Below, in pieces: positions 1-7,331 of a stretch of DNA of 41,044 nucleotides (positions are counted from its first letter, which is position 1; the number at the start of each line of letters is the position of its first letter). The DNA is from Bifidobacterium breve (GTDB taxonomy: Bacteria > Actinomycetota > Thermoleophilia > Solirubrobacterales > Solirubrobacteraceae): positions 1 through 41,044 of the forward strand of contig CAMDBT010000013.1 of the NCBI GenBank assembly GCA_945889475.1, written 5' to 3'. A program made the position numbers and the translations under genes. The notes under the pieces were generated by a model that did no database searches, was not told the origin of the DNA, and saw nothing but the letters and a program-made list of their open reading frames with translations.

Positions 1-14
1 AGCAAGGCTGCGGC

Positions 15-45
15 CGGTACGGAAAGTAGATGTCGGTACGTAAAG
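15..45. repeat. Short direct repeat in edge intergenic region
   Basis: Two copies of the 12-mer CGGTACGGAAAG / CGGTACGTAAAG lie at 15-26 and 34-45 (11 of 12 identical, start-to-start distance 19 bp, about two helical turns). Spacing and similarity suit a tandem binding site for a protein, but nothing nearby identifies it. The surrounding 1-267 stretch holds no gene I can support. It also carries a 6-bp inverted repeat GCGAGC-N6-GCTCGC at 144-161 with no T-tract. The first bases could belong to the end of a gene lying outside the window. Confidence 0.3.
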
Positions 46-267
46 CGGATCTTGTTCTTGTCTCGTTGGTGGCCTACGAGGTGAGCTGACGGGCTCGGGC
101 CAAACGAGCGGCCCTACAGACATCCGTTGTCCGATTCGCCCCAGCGAGCAATCTGGCTCGCAGTGGTTCCCCCGCCCGCCTCACGCACGGCGCGAAGCGG
201 TTCGGCGTTACGCCCTAAAGCTTACCGCAAGCAGGCTCTCGGAGCAAAGGGCCTTGACTGGCGGGCT

Positions 268-603
268 CTACCAGCCGGGCAGCAGGCGCAGCGCGGCCCG
301 CGTCAGATCGGCCAATAGTCCGGCTGGATCTGCATTTCCGAAGTGCTTGCCGTGGTTTGGCGTCGTGTAGCCGGCGTGGGGGACGGCGCTACTGCGCTTC
401 AGTGCTGCTGGCGGGACCGACGCGACAGGCTCCAGCGTCGGTGTTGGCTTCGCTGCCGCATTACCTTCTGCGGGCGTATTGGCTCTGGCCTGAGCGATTC
501 TCGCTGCCTCACGGCGCACGCTGGGGCGCTGGCGTCGGCTGCGCGGAAGGTTCGTCAGAACCTCTTTCTCGCCGCTCTGATCTTGTGGTTCTGAAGGCGC
601 CAT
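268..603 (-). CDS. Small basic hypothetical protein divergent from sigA
   Basis: An open frame of 111 residues from the ATG at 603. A longer frame from 699 would add 32 residues that look non-coding. The N-terminus carries the basic block LPRSRRQRPSVRR at about residues 18-30. I recall small uncharacterised actinobacterial proteins with a similar LPRTRPQRRSxRR block and a C-terminal 'AGYxxP ... LL' tail, and this one has HAGYTTP followed by a short hydrophobic C-terminus ending RLLPGW. The centre is Pro/Ala-rich and probably disordered. No signal peptide or enzyme motif is visible. It shares a ~200 bp divergent region with sigA. Function unknown; a non-coding artefact is not excluded. Confidence 0.5.
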   Translation of the reverse strand: MAPSEPQDQSGEKEVLTNLPRSRRQRPSVRREAARIAQARANTPAEGNAAAKPTPTLEPVASVPPAALKRSSAVPHAGYTTPNHGKHFGNADPAGLLADLTRAALRLLPGW

Positions 604-638
604 CGCTTCATTCTGCCACGGTGGCGACAAAAATGCGG

Positions 639-655
639 GATTTAGCGCGTAAATC
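639..655. promoter_or_regulatory. AT-rich dyad GATTTA-N5-TAAATC between divergent genes
   Basis: Perfect 6-bp arms GATTTA (639-644) and TAAATC (650-655) around GCGCG, standing out in a GC-rich background. It sits 36 bp upstream of the small minus-strand gene and 150 bp upstream of sigA. It could be an operator, or overlapping -10-like elements for both directions. A second dyad, GCCAC-G-GTGGC, is at 615-625. Confidence 0.35.
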
Positions 656-758
656 TGCGCCGCGATGAGGCCGACGGCGGTACTCTGGAGGCTCTGCACA
701 GTCGTTCGATCTACCGCCGGGGGGAGTCTCAGCGCCGATCTTCTACTGTCTTTAGGGT

Positions 759-773
759 CCCGGCGCTGCCGGG
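759..773 (+). promoter_or_regulatory. Hairpin in the sigA leader
   Basis: CCCGGC-GCT-GCCGGG forms a perfect 6-bp GC stem with a 3-nt loop. It ends six bases before an in-frame ATG at 779 and 32 bases before the preferred sigA start at 806. A TANNNT hexamer (TAGGGT, 753-758) overlaps its 5' side and TACTGT is at 744-749, so the stem may be in the 5' leader or part of the promoter. It could mask or position the ribosome-binding region; no assay-level evidence. Confidence 0.35.
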
Positions 774-805
774 CTCAGATGATCCCCGAGTACGAAACGG
801 ATGCC

Positions 806-1903
806 ATGACCGTCAGTGAGTTTCAGGAGCTGGACGAGATCAAGACACTTGTCGCCCGCGGCGCGCAGACCGGAGTGCTCTCGCACGCCGACATCGCGAG
901 CGCCACCGCCGAGCTGGACCTTGATGATTCGGACCGCGAAGAGCTGAAGAGCTGGATTGAAAGCCAGGAGATCGAGCTGATTGAGGACGATCCTTCGGCA
1001 CCTGCCGCGCAGGTAGAGCGCGCCCCCGACAAGCGCACCCGTCGCCGCGCCAAGGCGGCGATCGACCTGCGCCCCGACATGACGACCGATTCGCTGCAGC
1101 TGTTCCTGAAGGACATCGGCAAGGTCCGCCTGCTGACGGCTCAAGAAGAGGTTGATCTGGCGAAAAAGATTGAGCGCGGCGACCTCGACGCCAAACACAA
1201 GATGGTTGAGTCGAACCTGCGTCTCGTCGTCTCGATCGCGAAGAACTACCGCAACCAAGGCTTGCCCTTCCTCGACCTGATTCAAGAAGGCACGCTCGGC
1301 CTCGTCCGCGCGGCCGAGAAGTTCGACTACCGCAAGGGCTTCAAGTTCTCCACCTACGCGACTTGGTGGATCCGGCAGGCGATCGCCCGCGCGCTGGCCG
1401 ACAAGGCGCGCACGATCCGCATTCCCGTTCACGTCGTTGAGAAGCTCAACAAGATCAAGCGCGCTGAGCGCAAACTCGTCACCGAGCTCGGTCGCGAACC
1501 TACGCCGGAGGAGATTGCAGCGGTGACCGGCATCGATCCTGAAGAGGTCGATCAGATCAAGCGTTCGGCGCAGGCACCTGTTTCGCTCGAGAAGCCGGTC
1601 GGCGACGAAGAGGAGTCTGAGTTCGGCCAGTTCATCGCCGACGAGCGGGCAGAGTCGCCTTACGAGCGCGCCGCCGAGGTGCTGACGAAAGAGGCGCTGC
1701 GCGAGGCGCTTGAGAATCTTTCCTACCGTGAGCGCCGCGTGCTTGAGCTTCGTTACGGGCTCGGCGGCGAGCACCCGCGGACGCTCGATGAGGTTGGCCG
1801 CACCTTCAACGTCACGCGCGAGCGGATCCGCCAGATCGAGAATCAGTCGCTGAAGAAGCTGCAGTCGCTGGCAGAAGCGCAGAAGCTGCGCGACGTCGCC
1901 TGA
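806..1903 (+). CDS. sigA: Principal RNA polymerase sigma factor (sigma-70, RpoD/SigA)
   Basis: Housekeeping sigma factor that directs RNA polymerase to -10/-35 promoters. The ~365-residue protein has a short acidic N-terminal region (residues ~1-60, region 1.1-like) and a basic linker. Region 1.2/2 follows, with the core-binding and -10 recognition helix ([12 protein letters not shown] ... [13 protein letters not shown]) and the IRIPVH segment of region 3. Region 4 has the helix-turn-helix RTLDEVG ... TRERIRQIE. All group-1 hallmarks are present; the long non-conserved insert of proteobacterial RpoD is absent, as in other actinobacteria. The frame is open upstream with ATGs at 779 and 806. 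I prefer 806 ([11 protein letters not shown]) because it starts the conserved-looking region, but 779 is possible. No convincing Shine-Dalgarno sequence precedes either. Confidence 0.96.
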   Translation: MTVSEFQELDEIKTLVARGAQTGVLSHADIASATAELDLDDSDREELKSWIESQEIELIEDDPSAPAAQVERAPDKRTRRRAKAAIDLRPDMTTDSLQLFLKDIGKVRLLTAQEEVDLAKKIERGDLDAKHKMVESNLRLVVSIAKNYRNQGLPFLDLIQEGTLGLVRAAEKFDYRKGFKFSTYATWWIRQAIARALADKARTIRIPVHVVEKLNKIKRAERKLVTELGREPTPEEIAAVTGIDPEEVDQIKRSAQAPVSLEKPVGDEEESEFGQFIADERAESPYERAAEVLTKEALREALENLSYRERRVLELRYGLGGEHPRTLDEVGRTFNVTRERIRQIENQSLKKLQSLAEAQKLRDVA

Positions 1904-1925
1904 GCGGTAGCGGCATCATCTAGCA

Positions 1926-2633
1926 ATGCTTGCGGCTGTGAGGGTTCTAATCGTGTCGGTTGCCGCGGCCTTCGTGGTTGTCGGTTGTGGCTCCAGCGAC
2001 AGTCCGTCAACGTCGGCAACCACCGCGAAGGCGAAGAATGGTTCGCTTTCTGTTCTGTTCGCCTTTGATGGCCGCGATGCTTCGATTACGCCGATTGCTG
2101 GCTCTGATCGGATCTACAGCTTCTCGATGCCTGTTGATTCGGCTAGCGACACCGCGACTTGGTTCTCCGATCGCCCTGTTCGTGACGCGGGAACGTTCCC
2201 GGTCGCTCAGCTTGCCGCGCTTTGGTTGCAGGGAGGAAAGAACGGCTTCAAAGTTGATCCGCCGAACGTCGCCGTCGTTTACGGCCCCAGCAGCGGCCTG
2301 CCGGCCACGATGATCGCGGAGATGAGCGACGCCAAGATCGTTGATAACGCGAATGGCAGCGGCGAGCTACTCGAGGCCACGCTGACAGTTGTTCCGGAGG
2401 CGACGCGCGCTGCCCTAGCCAAGACGACTCGAAGCCTTTCAACGCACGCCCGACGTTCAACAACCCCCAAAAACATCAGCGCAGCAGAGACATCCCGCGT
2501 AACCGTCTTCGTTGATATGGCCGCCACGCCTCCCCTGTGGGAGGTCGACCCGGATACCGACCCCAATTCGTGGGACCACACTGTGAGCTGCGCCGCGTCA
2601 TTCGGCGGCGGCGGCGCCTCCTGCGGTCAGTAG
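1926..2633 (+). CDS. Putative lipoprotein, family unknown
   Basis: 235 residues starting 22 bp after sigA. The N-terminus is a type II signal peptide: a short basic start, a hydrophobic core, and lipobox VVGC with the acceptor cysteine at residue 21, followed by a Ser/Thr-rich linker. This predicts a lipid-anchored protein on the outer face of the membrane. The body (about 40-165) is a beta-rich globular domain containing TWFSDRP and DPPNVAVVYG. I recall these as conserved in uncharacterised bacterial proteins, but I cannot name a function. The tail is Ser/Thr-rich and ends in a Gly-rich FGGGGASCGQ stretch with two late cysteines. Co-orientation with sigA may be incidental. Confidence 0.8.
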   Translation: MLAAVRVLIVSVAAAFVVVGCGSSDSPSTSATTAKAKNGSLSVLFAFDGRDASITPIAGSDRIYSFSMPVDSASDTATWFSDRPVRDAGTFPVAQLAALWLQGGKNGFKVDPPNVAVVYGPSSGLPATMIAEMSDAKIVDNANGSGELLEATLTVVPEATRAALAKTTRSLSTHARRSTTPKNISAAETSRVTVFVDMAATPPLWEVDPDTDPNSWDHTVSCAASFGGGGASCGQ

Positions 2634-2692
2634 CAACTGATACGCGCCGTCGCCTGAGCGCTTCGGCTGCGGCTCGCTAAGAACGGCCGGCC

Positions 2693-2720
2693 TTGACAGC
2701 GGCGGCGCGGTTGGTAGATG
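2693..2720 (+). promoter_or_regulatory. Sigma-70-type promoter of the AIM24-like gene
   Basis: TTGACA at 2693-2698 matches the -35 consensus perfectly. After 16 bp comes TAGATG (2715-2720) as -10. The expected start falls near 2727, giving a short leader that contains the purine-rich ribosome-binding site AGGGGA just before the GTG at 2750. This is one of the few classical -35/-10/SD arrangements in the window. Confidence 0.65.
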
Positions 2721-2749
2721 CTCACTCGCGGTAAACGGGAAGGGGAGCC

Positions 2750-3418
2750 GTGCGCACCGACCTACAGCAGTACACCGAGACGACCTCGACCGACGATTTC
2801 GTCCTCCAGAACTCCAAGCTCCTGAAGGTTCGCCTCTCAGGCGGTGAGATTCAGGTCAAGCGTGGCTCGATGGTCGCCTATCAGGGCGAAGTCAGCTTCG
2901 AGCACGCCGGCTCTGGCGGGATAGGGCGGATGATCAAGAAGGCGACGACCGGCGAGGGCACGACGCTGATGAAGATGTCCGGCAGCGGTGAGGTCTTCCT
3001 CGCCGACACTGCGCAGGAGATCCATCTGCTCTATCTGGAGGGCGAGACGATCACCGTCAACGGCCCCAGCCTCCTAGCGTTCGACTCCGACATCGACTGG
3101 GACATCACGACGATGTCCGGCGGCGTCGCCGGGATGATGGCCGGCGGCCTATTCAATACCTCGCTAACCGGCACCGGCTATGTGGCGCTACTTTCCGACG
3201 GTCCGCCGGTGATGCTTGACGTCGGCGCGGCACCGACCTTCGCTGATGCTCAGGCGGCGATCACCTGGTCGGCTGGCGTGACTGTGTCGCTGAAAACTGA
3301 GGTCAGCGCCAAGGCGCTGATCGGACGCTCATCGGGCGAGTCGGTCCAGATGGCCTTCAGCGGTGAGGGCTGGCTTCTGGTCCAGCCGTCGGAGGGCCGG
3401 CCAGTCGTCGCGGCCTGA
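2750..3418 (+). CDS. AIM24 family protein
   Basis: 222 residues from a GTG preceded by AGGGGA. The pattern of short beta strands with repeated glycine turns (GSMVAYQGEV, GGIGRMIKKATTGEG, SGSGEVFLAD, LAFDSDIDWDI, TSLTGTGYVALLSDG) is that of the AIM24/TIGR00266 family, which forms a trimeric beta-prism-like fold. The family is named for a yeast mitochondrial protein that supports inner-membrane organisation; bacterial members are uncharacterised and predicted cytoplasmic or membrane-associated. No signal peptide is present. The gene has its own promoter and is followed by an independently transcribed regulator, so it is probably monocistronic. Confidence 0.85.
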   Translation: MRTDLQQYTETTSTDDFVLQNSKLLKVRLSGGEIQVKRGSMVAYQGEVSFEHAGSGGIGRMIKKATTGEGTTLMKMSGSGEVFLADTAQEIHLLYLEGETITVNGPSLLAFDSDIDWDITTMSGGVAGMMAGGLFNTSLTGTGYVALLSDGPPVMLDVGAAPTFADAQAAITWSAGVTVSLKTEVSAKALIGRSSGESVQMAFSGEGWLLVQPSEGRPVVAA

Positions 3419-3451
3419 GCGCGCAACGCAACCTCCGTCGCCGCGGCACTT

Positions 3452-3465
3452 CACTTGGTAAAGTG
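3452..3465 (+). promoter_or_regulatory. Leaderless promoter and dyad of the HxlR-type gene
   Basis: TAAAGT (3459-3464) lies exactly six bases before the GTG at 3471, the classic position of a -10 element for a leaderless mRNA. It is embedded in the dyad CACTT-GGTA-AAGTG (3452-3465), a plausible autoregulatory operator for the winged-helix protein encoded just downstream. There is no Shine-Dalgarno sequence. Confidence 0.55.
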
Positions 3466-3470
3466 GTTCC

Positions 3471-3815
3471 GTGGCCGTTGACCCCGAATGCCCTGTCTGT
3501 CGCACCGCTGAGATCGTCTGCGCGAAGTGGACGCTGCTCGTTGTGCGCGAGCTCGACGAGGGTCGCTCGCGCTTCTGCGAGCTGGAGCGCTCGCTGACGG
3601 GGATCAGTCCGCGGACGCTTTCGCTGCGCCTGCGCGAGCTTGAGCAGGAGGGAATCGTTGAGCGCCAGCAGCTTGATGAGCTGCCGCCGCGGACTGAGTA
3701 CGCGCTGACCGACAAGGGCCGCGCGCTGCTGCCGATGATCGAGGACATGCGCTGCTTCGGGGAGCGCTGGCTCGACTGCGAAGCAGACGCCGTTTTTTCA
3801 TCGCCGAGCGCCTAG
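3471..3815 (+). CDS. HxlR-family winged-helix transcriptional regulator
   Basis: 114 residues from GTG. The layout fits the HxlR (MarR-like) family: a Cys-containing N-terminus, the KWTLLVVREL helix, the recognition helix region GISPRTLSLRLRELE, then the wing with PPRTEYALTDKGRALLP. Family members are dimeric DNA-binding repressors or activators that often sense thiol stress, aldehydes or quinones. Cysteines at residues 7, 10, 17 and 36 could serve as redox or metal sensors; C7-x2-C10 is striking. It probably controls its own promoter through the dyad overlapping the -10. No target gene is obvious nearby. Its stop is followed by a GC-rich imperfect hairpin (3816-3848) that could weaken read-through into the metal transporter. 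Confidence 0.9.
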   Translation: MAVDPECPVCRTAEIVCAKWTLLVVRELDEGRSRFCELERSLTGISPRTLSLRLRELEQEGIVERQQLDELPPRTEYALTDKGRALLPMIEDMRCFGERWLDCEADAVFSSPSA

Positions 3816-3861
3816 GCGCCGCCACACCGGTTGGCGCGCGGCGGGCGCGAGAAGACGCTAT

Positions 3862-3883
3862 TGGGAACCATTCTTGATAAGCT
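3862..3883 (+). promoter_or_regulatory. Probable Zur box and leaderless promoter of the metal ABC operon
   Basis: TGGGAACCATTCTTG (3862-3876) matches 11 of 15 positions of the near-perfect Zur-type palindrome found in front of the Fur-family gene at 7726-7740. It abuts TAAGCT (3878-3883), which sits six bases before the GTG at 3890, the position expected for a leaderless -10. A bound metallo-repressor would block polymerase directly. Operator identity is inferred from similarity to the second site and to the 7-1-7 Fur/Zur consensus. Confidence 0.6.
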
Positions 3884-3889
3884 CGGGCG

Positions 3890-5677
3890 GTGTTTGAGTC
3901 GTTTGCGCTGCCTTTCTTTCAGCGCGGGATCGTTGAGATTCTGCTGCTTGCATCGGTCTCCGGGCTGCTTGGAGTGTGGATTGTCCTGCGCGGACTTGCC
4001 TTCTACGCCCATGCCGTCGGCACCGCCGCCGTCCCGGGGCTGGTGCTGGCCGACGGGCTTGGCTTCTCGGCGCTGCTCGGTGCCTTCGGCGCCGCGCTGG
4101 TGATGGCGGCGATCGTCGCTCTGCTGCTGCGCCGGCGTTCTCTCGGCAGCGACAGCGCGACCTCGCTGGTGCTGGCTGGAGCGCTGGCGCTCGGCGTGAT
4201 TCTCGCCAGCGACGTATTTGGCTCACAGGGCAGCGTCGACCGGCTGCTCTTCGGCAGCCTTCTGGCGATCGGCACGCCCGAGCTGCTGCTCGCCGCAGCA
4301 GCAGCGCTCGCCGCAGTCGCTGCAACGACGATCTTCGGCCCGCGCTGGCTGGCGGCGGGCTTCGCCGATCGCCGTGGCAGCAGCGATCCGCTGCTGATCG
4401 GGCTAATTGCGCTGGCCGCCGTCGCCGCGCTGGCCGCCGTCGGCGCGCTGCTGGCGACGGCAATCCTTGTCGTCCCGGCGGCAACGACACGGCTGATAAC
4501 GAACCGTCTGCCGCTCTGGCAGCTGACGACCGCTGCGCTGGCCGCGGCGGAGGGAGTAGTCGGTATGACGCTCGCCTATCAGCTAAATGTGCCGCCGGGA
4601 GCGGCGATCGCGGTTCTTGCAGGGATCGTCTTTGCTCTGGTCGCAGTTGCCGGCGTAATCCACCAGCGCCGCCGCAAGCTGGCCCCGCTGGCGTTGACGA
4701 TGCTCGGACTGAGTGGGTTTCTGGTTGTCGGCTGCGCCAGCGACGGCGGTGGCGCTGGGTCGAGCCCCAAACTCACTGTCACTGCGACGACAACCCAGGT
4801 CGGCGATCTTGTCCGCGAAGTTGGCGGCGACGCCGTCAGCGTGAACCAGATTTTGACGCCAAATTCCGAGGCCCATGACTACGAGCCGCGCCCAAGAGAC
4901 ATCGGCGCTGTCGCCGATTCGAAGATCGTCTTCACCAGCGGTCTCGGACTCGACGCGTGGTCGGCAAAGCTGCTGAAGGAATCCGGCTCGAAGGCCGAAG
5001 TTGTCGACCTCAGCAGCGAGCTGCCTGTCAGCCACCCAACTGGAGCCGGTCAGCGCCAATCCGATCAGGAGCAGGGCGCCGACGATCCGGTTGCGGGCCA
5101 AGGGCCCGCCAGCGGCGAGATCGACCCGCACTGGTGGCACGACCTTCTGAACTTGGAAGCGGCGACGACCGTGGTCGAGACGGCATTGATCCTGGCCGAC
5201 CCGGCTGCCAAGGATCAGATCAGCGCAAACGCCGAGGCCTACCGCGCGGAGATCAGAGCCGTCGACGAGGAGATTCGCGCCTGCCTCGAAAAGGTGCCGG
5301 CCCAGAAGCGGCTGATCGTCACCGATCACGACGCCGTCATCTACTTCACCGAGCGCTACGGGGTTACCTCGGTCGGCGCAGTCTTTCCGGCAACCTCGAC
5401 TCAAGGTCAGGCATCGGCCGGTGAGGTTGCGGCGCTTGAGAAGCTGATCAGGGAGAAGCAGGTGGAGGCGATCTTCCCGGAGAGTTCATTGAACCGCGCG
5501 CTCGCCGAGCGGATCGCCAGCGACACCGGAGCCTCCTCTGAATACACGCTCTACGGCGACACGCTTGGCGCTGCTAGCTCGGCGGAGGGAACAGTGCTTG
5601 GCGCTGAAGCTGCCAATGCCAAGGCGATCGTCGCGGGGATTACCGGGGGCAAGCAGAGATGCCTGATCGAAACTTGA
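3890..5677 (+). CDS. Metal ABC transporter permease fused to its solute-binding protein
   Basis: 595 residues in one uninterrupted frame from a leaderless GTG. Residues 1-255 form an ABC-3 type permease (Zn/Mn import family) with about seven membrane segments and the family signature around GVWIVLRGLAFYAHAVGTAAVPG. Residues 259-282 read as a complete lipoprotein signal (basic QRRRK, hydrophobic core, lipobox VVGC, Cys282). A ZnuA-like cluster A-I binding protein follows (~295-590). Metal-ligand candidates are His329 (HDYEP), His414 (DPHWWHD), His480 (TDHDAV) and Glu531; Cys465 and Cys591 could form the family disulphide. The usual His-rich loop is replaced by a Gln/Asp/Glu-rich one (388-410). 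No start codon with an SD precedes the binding domain, so a genuine fusion is likely. By the positive-inside rule the binding domain is external, tethered or cleaved at Cys282. Confidence 0.88.
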   Translation: MFESFALPFFQRGIVEILLLASVSGLLGVWIVLRGLAFYAHAVGTAAVPGLVLADGLGFSALLGAFGAALVMAAIVALLLRRRSLGSDSATSLVLAGALALGVILASDVFGSQGSVDRLLFGSLLAIGTPELLLAAAAALAAVAATTIFGPRWLAAGFADRRGSSDPLLIGLIALAAVAALAAVGALLATAILVVPAATTRLITNRLPLWQLTTAALAAAEGVVGMTLAYQLNVPPGAAIAVLAGIVFALVAVAGVIHQRRRKLAPLALTMLGLSGFLVVGCASDGGGAGSSPKLTVTATTTQVGDLVREVGGDAVSVNQILTPNSEAHDYEPRPRDIGAVADSKIVFTSGLGLDAWSAKLLKESGSKAEVVDLSSELPVSHPTGAGQRQSDQEQGADDPVAGQGPASGEIDPHWWHDLLNLEAATTVVETALILADPAAKDQISANAEAYRAEIRAVDEEIRACLEKVPAQKRLIVTDHDAVIYFTERYGVTSVGAVFPATSTQGQASAGEVAALEKLIREKQVEAIFPESSLNRALAERIASDTGASSEYTLYGDTLGAASSAEGTVLGAEAANAKAIVAGITGGKQRCLIET

Positions 5678-6447
5678 GTTCTGATCCGCTGGTGCGCAGC
5701 AACCGGCTGGCGGCTCGCTATCCGGCAGCGTCGGTGCCAGCGATCAGCAGCATCACCTTCGCTGTCGAGGCCGGGCAGAGGGTTGCGCTGCTGGGTCCAA
5801 ACGGCGGAGGAAAGTCAACTCTCTTTCGCGTCCTCACCGGCGAGCTGGCGCCATCTTCAGGTGAACTGGAGATCTCCGTCGCCCGCCCGGCGCTGGTGCC
5901 CCAGAGCGAGCAATCACGGCTCGATTACCCGGTCAGCGCGCTTGACGTAGCGCTGATGGGTTCGGTTTCGCGGCTGCCCTGGTGGAGGCGGCCTTCACGC
6001 GCCGACCGCGTGCTGGCGCGCGAATCGCTGCGCCGGGTCGGCCTGGAGAGCGAAGCGAATACGAGCTTTGGCGAGCTCTCCGGCGGGCAGCGCCAGCGCG
6101 TGCTCGTGGCGCGGGCGCTGGTACAGGACTCGCCGCTGCTGCTGCTTGACGAGCCATTTGCCGGGATCGATCTACCCAGCGCAGCGCTGTTGGCGGAGCT
6201 CTTCAACGAGCTCGCGAGCGAAGGCCGTGGCCTGCTGATGGCGACCCACGACGTCGAGCAGGCGCGCAGCTGGGATCTGGTGCTCTGCTGCAACCGCGTG
6301 CAGATCGCCTTCGGCGACCCGGCAACGGTGCTGACGCGCGAGGTGATCGAACGGACCTACGGTGCCTCGCTCGTTGCGCTGCCCGGCGATCGGTCGCTGG
6401 CGATTACGCCACCGCATCATCACGACCACTTCGAGGCCGACCGATGA
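5659..6447 (+). CDS. Metal (Zn/Mn) ABC transporter ATP-binding protein
   Basis: 262 residues; its ATG lies 19 bases inside the preceding fusion gene, so translation is coupled. All ABC ATPase elements are present: Walker A GPNGGGKST (46-54), Q-loop near Gln82, signature LSGGQ (140-144), Walker B LLLLDEP (160-166) and the switch His197. It energises import through the two ABC-3 permeases on either side. The C-terminus carries PPHHHDHFE (251-259), a small His-rich patch that may bind metal at the cytoplasmic face; ZnuC proteins often have His-rich tails. The 3' end overlaps the next gene by 4 bases (ATGA). Confidence 0.95.
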   Translation: MPDRNLSSDPLVRSNRLAARYPAASVPAISSITFAVEAGQRVALLGPNGGGKSTLFRVLTGELAPSSGELEISVARPALVPQSEQSRLDYPVSALDVALMGSVSRLPWWRRPSRADRVLARESLRRVGLESEANTSFGELSGGQRQRVLVARALVQDSPLLLLDEPFAGIDLPSAALLAELFNELASEGRGLLMATHDVEQARSWDLVLCCNRVQIAFGDPATVLTREVIERTYGASLVALPGDRSLAITPPHHHDHFEADR

Positions 6448-7331
6448 TCAACTGGCTGCTTGAGCCGCTGCGCGAGCCAATCGTCGCGCGGAGCCTGATT
6501 GAGCTTGCGTTACTCGGCCTGATCTCCGGCACACTCGGCTGCTGGATCGTGCTCGCGGGCCGCGCCTACAGCGCCGAGTCGCTGGCTCACTCGATGCTGC
6601 CCGGGCTTGTAGGCGCCGCACTGCTGGGGCTACCGCTAGTGCTCGGCGGCGCGATTGGCCTCGCCGTCGGCGCCAGCCTGATCGCGCTCGTCGGCAGGAT
6701 CAAGGTTCTGGGCAGCGAGGTCGCCGTCTCGGTCGTGATCACATCGCTCGTTGGCGCCGGCGTGCTGCTCGGGCTGGCGCCGACGACGCCAGCAGGGCTG
6801 AGCGGGATTCTCTTCGGCGACCTGCTCGCGGTCGGCGCTGGCGACATCGCTCTTGCTGGCGGCTTCGCAGTGATCGTCCTCGCGGTTCTTTTCGTGCTCC
6901 ACGAAGGGCTCCTTGTCGCCGGCTTCGATCGCCTCAATGCGACCGCGCTTGGCCGCTCGCCCGCGCCGCTTGATCTGGCTCTCGCGCTGCTGCTCGCTGG
7001 CGCGACGCTAGTTGCCGTTCAGGCGCTCGGAAACCTGCTCGTCGTAGCGATCTTGGTCGGCCCGGCTGCCAGCGCCCGGCTGCTGTCGGCGCGGATTGGG
7101 CCGATGATGCTGGCCGCGGTTGGCGTCGCCTGGGCGGCCTCGCTGGTAGGTCTCTACGCCTCCTACCACGCTGAGCTGGCGGCGGGAGCAGCCGTCACCT
7201 GCGCGCTCGTCGTCGCCTTTCTCGCGGCGCTGCTGGCCCGTTCGCTGCGCGAAGCGGTCGCTAGCGACAGTCGGCGCAGAGGCCGTGGAGCACAATCTCG
7301 TGGCCTTCGACTGCGAAGTCGACGCGCTTAG
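6444..7331 (+). CDS. Metal ABC transporter permease (ABC-3 family), stand-alone
   Basis: 295 residues starting in an ATGA overlap with the ATPase gene. Residues ~15-268 form a membrane domain of about eight helices with the ABC-3 signatures GCWIVLAGRAYSAESLAHSMLPG and GNLLVVAILVGPAASARLL. It should form a heterodimeric channel with the permease half of the fusion protein. The last ~23 residues (SDSRRRGRGAQSRGLRLRSRRA) are unusually Arg-rich because the reading frame runs 71 bp into the 3' end of the convergent Zur/Fur gene. This tail is probably a by-product of that overlap rather than a conserved domain. Confidence 0.93.
   Translation: MINWLLEPLREPIVARSLIELALLGLISGTLGCWIVLAGRAYSAESLAHSMLPGLVGAALLGLPLVLGGAIGLAVGASLIALVGRIKVLGSEVAVSVVITSLVGAGVLLGLAPTTPAGLSGILFGDLLAVGAGDIALAGGFAVIVLAVLFVLHEGLLVAGFDRLNATALGRSPAPLDLALALLLAGATLVAVQALGNLLVVAILVGPAASARLLSARIGPMMLAAVGVAWAASLVGLYASYHAELAAGAAVTCALVVAFLAALLARSLREAVASDSRRRGRGAQSRGLRLRSRRA

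Noticed and set aside
1-267. tRNA or small RNA gene at the window edge
   Set aside because: No cloverleaf-compatible arms or T-loop consensus; the only inverted repeats are short and lack a T-tract.
752-1774. 340-residue open frame antisense to sigA
   Set aside because: It lies wholly within the conserved sigma factor and has a Leu/Arg/Asp-biased composition typical of the complementary frame of high-GC genes; no motif.
3890-4702. Two separate genes (permease, then binding protein from ATG 4700)
   Set aside because: A start at 4700 would give a signal peptide without its basic n-region and has no SD; the frame is continuous, so a fusion is the simpler reading, although resequencing would settle it.
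4583-5404. 273-residue frame antisense to the binding-protein domain of the fusion gene
   Set aside because: No recognisable domain; the plus-strand frame carries the complete metal-binding motif set.
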